Below, in pieces: positions 59,542-64,000 of a stretch of DNA of 64,000 bases. How positions within the stretch are numbered: position 1 is the stretch's first letter; each line of letters begins with the position of its first letter. A program made the position numbers and the translations under genes. Source of the DNA: Globodera rostochiensis (lineage: Eukaryota; Nematoda; Chromadorea; Rhabditida; Heteroderidae); NCBI GenBank assembly GCA_018350325.1, contig JAEVLN010000029.1, forward strand, positions 310,001 through 374,000, given 5' to 3'. The notes under the pieces are model-generated. The model saw only the letters and a program-made list of their open reading frames with translations. It did no database searches and was not told where the DNA came from.

Positions 59542-59668
59542 TAGAGCTGTTCGAGACTTGAAATTTACCGAGAATCGAGAACCACAGATCGAGACCGAGA
59601 AATGACACCGAGAACCGGGACCGAGAAATGACCCCGAGACTCGAGACCGAGAATCTCGAACAGCTCTA
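59542..59668. mobile_element. hAT-like MITE, 127 bp, perfect 8-bp TSD
   Basis: Inverted ends TAGAGCTGTTCGAGA are flanked by AAGCTTAA at 59534-59541 and 59669-59676. The body is repeated GACCGAGAA(A)TGAC/CGAGA units. Its right end shares CCGAGAATCTCGAACA with the 351-bp MITE at 46359, so both belong to one family. The - strand open frame across it is not a gene. Confidence 0.9.
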
Positions 59669-60382
59669 AAGCTTAACGCACAAATCTGCAAAAATTTTTG
59701 CGCGGACGAAACTATGAAGAAAGCTATGGCCTCTCAAGCTTGGCCAAAATCCATTGAGGGACAACACGCTTTTGGTCAAAATTTCTAAAAAAATTTATAC
59801 TAAAAATTACTGCTTTCTGTAACTTTTTATAGATACGGGAAGATTTTAAGATGGGACGGATACGGATACGATAATTTGTATCCGTGAGTACGCCTGCCCT
59901 AAACAGTGGCAATACCAGAATCATTTTCTTTCAATTAGACTAAATTAATTAGAGCTTTTATTAGTGATATTACAAAAAATATTTTGTTTTTTGAATTTAT
60001 AATTTAAATTGTTTACCTTACAGCAAATGTTGAGCAGAGTCTAATTGGTAGGTGTATGCATTTTTGTTATGTGCACTTTTTACGCCCACGAACCGCCTAG
60101 AGCCATATTTTAACAACTTTTAATTTTTTTTAAATGGGGGGGGGGGGACGGGAGCCTGTAATCAAATTACCAAAATGATTATAATTTGGATTTCGCGCAT
60201 CATAAGGTGCATTTAACAAAAATTGTACCCACCCGCGCAATATTTGCTTTAATAGAAAACAATTTAAATTAGGGCATTTGATTCTGGCATAGCCACCGGT
60301 TAGGCTTGTCAAGGGCAAATAATGAAACATGTAGGCGTTAATTGCCCAAAATTGTTGGTTGGAAAAGATATTTTACATTGAG

Positions 60383-60390
60383 TATAAATA
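60383..60390 (+). promoter_or_regulatory. TATA-like box upstream of the srsx gene
   Basis: TATAAATA lies about 70-80 bases before the srsx start codon, in otherwise mixed sequence. Position fits a core promoter, but such strings are common in AT-rich DNA. Confidence 0.3.
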
Positions 60391-60461
60391 TGAGGAAAGA
60401 AACTGAATGCTAAAACATTTTGCAATCTAAAAATTCTCATATTTTTCAAACTTACAACACA

Positions 60462-62530
60462 ATGGAATCATCCGTAGATCCGGTAAAAATTATTCATTTA
60501 AATAATTGAAATTTCAATTTTTAAGCTTTACAATCTTTACATGAACAAAGGCTTTGTTCCCATTGAAATTATTACAAATGGAATCATACTATGATTTGTT
60601 GGGTCGGAATTGGTCTAAACGCGAGTCTCGTCTATATGACCATCAAAACAAAGTAAAAAATATATACGAGTTCAAGCCCTAAACTAAAATGAACTTCGTT
60701 TTATTCTCTTAAATACTAAAAGGGTTGCCGGTTTCTTGTACTTCCTCGGCACCCAGCAATCTCCAAAAGCCACAAAAATTCAATGTAGTAACAGCCACTT
60801 GTAGAAAGGTTGGAACGGCCTTATTCCAGCTACCAATTTTTATGAAAAAAGGGCGAATGGACCAAATGCCGACCCTCCGAATGTCGACCAAGCCAAAATC
60901 GGCCCGAATACCGACCAGTTATAAAAATTCAAATTTCTTTGTGTTTGCTTTAATTAGTTTTTGGAGTTAAATTTTAAAGGATGAAGAAAGAGTCAGGAAT
61001 GATTTTTGAAAATTTTGATTAAAATGTTCGGATCGGGGTTAGGAATTGGTTGAAAAGAAGGTTAGATTCAGATTCTACGCCCCCGAAAACCCCAAAAACA
61101 TTATTGTGGTCTGTATTCAAACCAATTTACAATGGGTTGGTTCGGTCGGCATTCAGACCGGTCGGTATTCGGTTCTGTAGCCAAAAAAAGAATGTCAAAT
61201 TTTGAAATTATTTTAAAATTTTTTTAACATAAATGCAAAAACCCAAACCGATCTCTGGTTAACCGAAAAAACCCAAATAATTCGGTTAACCATACCGAAA
61301 TTGCTCGGTTTGGTTTGGTTTGAGCACGAAAACCCCAGTCATGGCTGATAGCGTTTTGCACCAATCTTTCGAAGTGGCATTCAGAGCTCATAATGCAAAA
61401 AGCTTAACATTTATCCGATCAGGTCACTCCATTCGCCTTGCAAAATTCTGATCGCGTTGTATGCATTTTTTGCCTCATTTCTCCTTTTTGGAAATTGCGT
61501 CAAATTTGTGATTTTTATGTTTGGAATCAATCACATCACACTGCGGACGTGCTTTTATATACAAATTGTTCCCCTAATTGGCTCAGCAATTACTGTGTCG
61601 CTTCAGCTATGCATTGGGCTCGACCGTCTGATCGGAGTTATCTTTCCATTCCGGTAATACATTTTTTTTAGATTTTTATTAATTCATGATAGATCATTTG
61701 TCCTTAACAATTGATTAAAATATTATTTAATAGGTCATCACTGTTTATCACATTTTATTCTCGATTTTTTTTTCTAACGGCACAGCTCCGTTTTTCAGGT
61801 ATAAAGCGAGTGGAAAAAATGTCATTTTTAAATTTATCATTGGCATTTGTTGCATTAGCGCGATTTTAAGTGGGTTGAACATCTATATTGGAAGCTCCGT
61901 GCATTGGGAAAAGTTGGCATTTTTGTAAATTAAAACATAAAAAAATAGACTTTTTTAGACCGGTGATGTGCACACTTGGCGACCCCAGCCAACAACCCGA
62001 AAATCAATATTATACAAATTTTACTGTCTTAGTTATGTATTGTGGCGAATTTTTATGTTACACACTGGTTTGTCTGATCATTTGGTGGAGGAAATCATCG
62101 AGTTTTTTTTCTAAAAATAATATTTTTTTAACTTTTGCATTTAGTTCCGGAAAATGTGAAAAAGTTAACAATTTCGCTGATTGTTCTCATGTCGATCGTT
62201 CTGCTATGCTTTATCTTGGTTGGCTATTTTCATTTTTATTTTAAAATAATTTCCCTTTTAAGAATACTTTTTTTGCAAAAGCCATAATTCCCTTACTCAA
62301 TTTGGACGCATTTACAATTGAATATTTTGTTTTGCCAATTTGTCTTGTTTTGCAATCGATGGCATACGGAAGCAGTGCTCCGGTGCTCTACTTTTGCAAG
62401 TAAATATTATTATAAAAGGGTAATATTGGATTAAAATTAATTTTTTAGTGGACAGTATCGCAGAGCATTTCGCGCACAATTCAGTCATCAAGAACAACAA
62501 GTTACCGTTGTCCAATATTCGGACAAGTAA
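60462..62530 (+). CDS. srsx-class serpentine chemoreceptor (7TM GPCR), one frame break
   Basis: Eight exons join in phase: 60462-60482, 60526-60652, 61423-61653, 61799-61924, 61959-62101, 62145-62218, 62263-62399, 62449-62530. All introns are GT-AG. Intron 2 (770 bp) holds repeats and the others are 34-145 bp. The product would be about 313 aa with TM1 in exon 2, TM2-3 in exon 3, TM4-7 in exons 4-7 and a short tail. Srsx landmarks are GLDRLIGVIFPFRYK after TM3 and APVLYFCNGQYRRAF after TM7. Such receptors sit in chemosensory cilia and couple to G proteins. Exon 2 has a 1-base frame problem: the first part (MNKGFVPIEII) and the TM1 core (VGIGLNASLVYMTIKTK) are in different frames around 60590. 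This may be a mutation, an assembly error, or a start at the ATG at 60591. The ligand is unknown. Confidence 0.85.
60720..61330. repeat. Inverted and dispersed repeats inside srsx intron 2
   Basis: CGAATACCGACC at about 60905 and GGTCGGTATTCGG at about 61170 are inverted partners. AACCGAAAAAACCCAAA and CGGTTTGGTTTGG follow to 61320, ending GAAAACCCCAGTCATGGCTG, a possible hAT-like terminus. The dispersed repeat copy at 61022-61095 lies between them. The short open frames here are repeat-derived. Confidence 0.5.
61022..61095 (+). repeat. Dispersed repeat, copy in srsx intron
   Basis: AATGTTCGGATCGGGGTTAG, GAATTGGTTG, TTCAGATTCTACGCC and CCCGAAAACCCC match the copies at 596, 22.6 kb (reverse) and 62705 in order. 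Confidence 0.65.
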
Positions 62531-62572
62531 ATTCTGCACATTATTTAATTTTTTTTTTTTGTTCAATGCCCC

Positions 62573-62625
62573 ACCAGAGCTGGACGAAACTCAAATTTTT
62601 TTTCCGACGAAACGAAACGAAAAAA
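62573..62625. mobile_element. hAT-like end fragment near the srsx 3' end
   Basis: CAGAGCTGGACGAAACTC followed by CGACGAAACGAAACG resembles the end at 58486 (CAGAGCTGGGCGAAA, then TTTCG repeats). It starts about 40 bases past the srsx stop codon. No opposite end was found. Confidence 0.35.
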
Positions 62626-62704
62626 TTATTACGCAAGTAACATCGAATTCATGCTTTTTGAATAATTTCGGGCTGAACTTTTGGAATATTTTGCATTTTT
62701 GAAA

Positions 62705-62785
62705 AATGTTCGAATTCGATCCGGGGTTAGGAATTGGTCGGAACGGAGATCAAATTCGGATTCCACGCCTCCGAATCCCTTTTTT
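62705..62785 (+). repeat. Dispersed repeat, copy next to the minisatellite
   Basis: ATGTTCGAATTCGATCCGGG, GTTAGGAATTGGTCGG and TTCCACGCCTCCGAATCCC follow the family order. It is joined directly to the GGGACGGTAGTGGCC array, as the 22.6-kb copy is to related GGGACGGGAGT units, so the two parts may be one composite element. Confidence 0.65.
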
Positions 62786-62790
62786 CAACT

Positions 62791-62974
62791 GGGACGGTAG
62801 TGGCCGGGACGGTAGTGGCCCAGGACGGTAGTGGCGGGACGGTAGTGGCCGGGACGGTAGTGGCGGGACGGTAGTTGTCGGGACGGTAATGGCCCGGGAC
62901 GGTAGTGCTGGACGGTAGTGGCCGGGACGGTAATGGCCCGGGACGGTAGTGGCGGGATGGTAATGGCGGGATCG
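62791..62974 (+). repeat. GGGACGGTAGTGGCC minisatellite
   Basis: About 12-13 tandem units of 13-17 bases occur, with variants GTAATGGCCC, GTAGTTGTC and GTAGTGCT. The array is GC-rich in strong contrast to the surroundings. Single or few units occur in reverse at about 58457-58485 and near 22551 and 22640. Confidence 0.9.
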
Positions 62975-63365
62975 GAGGAGGAGCCTTTATCGCATAACGA
63001 ATAAATTCAAAATATTGCGTTGATTAGATAATTTCATTGTTTTCAATGCTTGAAAACATTTGATCGTAAGAGGTATTTTGAGAAAAAGTTTGATTTAGCC
63101 CTGATTATTATTTCTGCTATTATTTTCAATTGATAGTGAGTGATAAAACTTATTAAAGAACTCAAAAAATCGTTTAAAAGTTCTTATCATTTTATTCAAA
63201 AAATGTTAAATATCACTCAAAAAGAAATTCCCTGATAGTGAGGGTAAAGTCGGATCATTCGAAACCTCCCGACGAGGGAAATTGAATGGTATCAATTTTA
63301 GGTTGCGGCAACAAAAGAGCTGAAATACAGCTCAAAGTTGGCAAAACCATAGGGGGGACCAGGGA

Positions 63366-64000
63366 TGGGCGGAATTCCGTTTTCCGTTTTTCCGTTGTTT
63401 TTGGTTGAAGCGATTTTCTTAACAAATCTTGTTAAGTTTTTTTAAAAAATTCTTCCGGCGGCGCCTATCGGCGCTGCCGGACCCTTACCACTCCTAATAA
63501 GCTTCAAAAATTGCCGAGTTTTTTAAAATTTTGGTTGCAAATCCTTAACAAATTGAGTCGAAAATTTCAAAATTTTCTCCGGCGGCACCTATCGGCACCG
63601 CCGACCCCCCCTCCACCCAAAGCTTAAAATAGATTTAGAAGGCCGCTGAAAAAAAGACATCCTTCAAAATTTTTAAAAATAATTACTGTTAATTTCAATA
63701 TAAAAATTCCCCAAAATTCTTCAAATCCATTCAACACTGGTTAAAATTGCTGATGAGATACATTTCCAAATTTTCAAGTGTTTTGGCGATTTTTTTAAAC
63801 TTTTGTGACTATTTTGGCGACTTTTTTGAACTTTTGTGACTAATTTGGCCTTTTTGACGACTTTTTGAACTTTTGAGATTTATGCGCTTTTTTCAAAAAA
63901 TTTCTTAAGAAAAATGAAATAAAATCATTTCTTGCCAAGATCACAATTTTTTTGCAAAATGAAAATATGCACATAAAATGAAAAAAATATGCACATATAG
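63366..64000. mobile_element. Left part of a hAT-like element running off the window
   Basis: AGGGATGGGCGGAATTCCGT followed by TTTTCCG repeats looks like a hAT-type end. Further in, two GC boxes (CGGCGGCGCCTATCGGCGCT near 63460 and CGGCGGCACCTATCGGCACC near 63582) resemble the box inside the 40981 element. From 63770 tandem TTTTGGCGACTTTTTTGAAC-like units repeat. No coding region is visible. Confidence 0.5.

Noticed and set aside
1..64000. CRISPR arrays, rRNA genes and bacterial operons
   Set aside because: No regularly spaced identical repeats with unique spacers, no recognisable rRNA sequence, and no closely packed long ORFs. The window is eukaryotic.

Overview
The window looks like a scaffold piece from a nematode genome. 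The clearest evidence is an eight-exon serpentine chemoreceptor gene of the srsx class near the right end (60462-62530). Its introns include several of only 34-50 bp. A fragment of the phlebovirus-type glycoprotein carried by nematode Bel/Pao-like elements (about 25.6-26.0 kb) fits the same assignment. The DNA is strongly AT-rich and no bacterial gene organisation is visible. No species is claimed.

Most of the window (1-58 kb) is built from long blocks in which one strand is persistently A-rich and the other T-rich. The + strand is A-rich at about 1-12.9 kb, T-rich to 19.8 kb, A-rich at 20.3-31.3 kb, T-rich at 31.3-46.3 kb, briefly A-rich at 46.9-47.4 kb, and T-rich at 47.5-58 kb. Inside the blocks lie short islands of higher GC, usually 60-200 bp and a few hundred bp apart. 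Many are locally duplicated. Several carry short open frames that read more like protein on the A-rich strand (for example 5249-5428, 6156-6410, 20677-20856, 28679-28849 on +; 15329-15526, 31942-32118, 35196-35333, 45441-45584 on -). Many islands are open on both strands, so their coding status is unproven. The blocks may be introns and exons of long genes, decayed gene arrays, or something else.

At the right edge of all three T-rich blocks (about 20.0, 46.8 and 58.3 kb) lies a related purine/pyrimidine-tract element, with a G or C run in each. If the A-rich strand is the sense strand, these edges are where the units diverge.

Mobile DNA is mostly hAT-like, with 8-bp target duplications. Five elements have perfect duplications: 21937-22539, 40981-41983, 46359-46709, 53511-54609 and 59542-59668. 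Four smaller or degraded candidates are at 10837, 20248, 29542 and 47099. The 53.5-kb element still holds spliced remnants of an hAT transposase. A broken Tc1/mariner transposase lies at 54937-55215.

The last 6 kb is more conventional: purine-rich repeats, hAT-like ends, an unassigned exon (59187-59414), the srsx gene, a GGGACGGTAGTGGCC minisatellite and the left end of another repeat that runs off the window. A small scrambled piece of a second srsx gene sits at 12066-12131.
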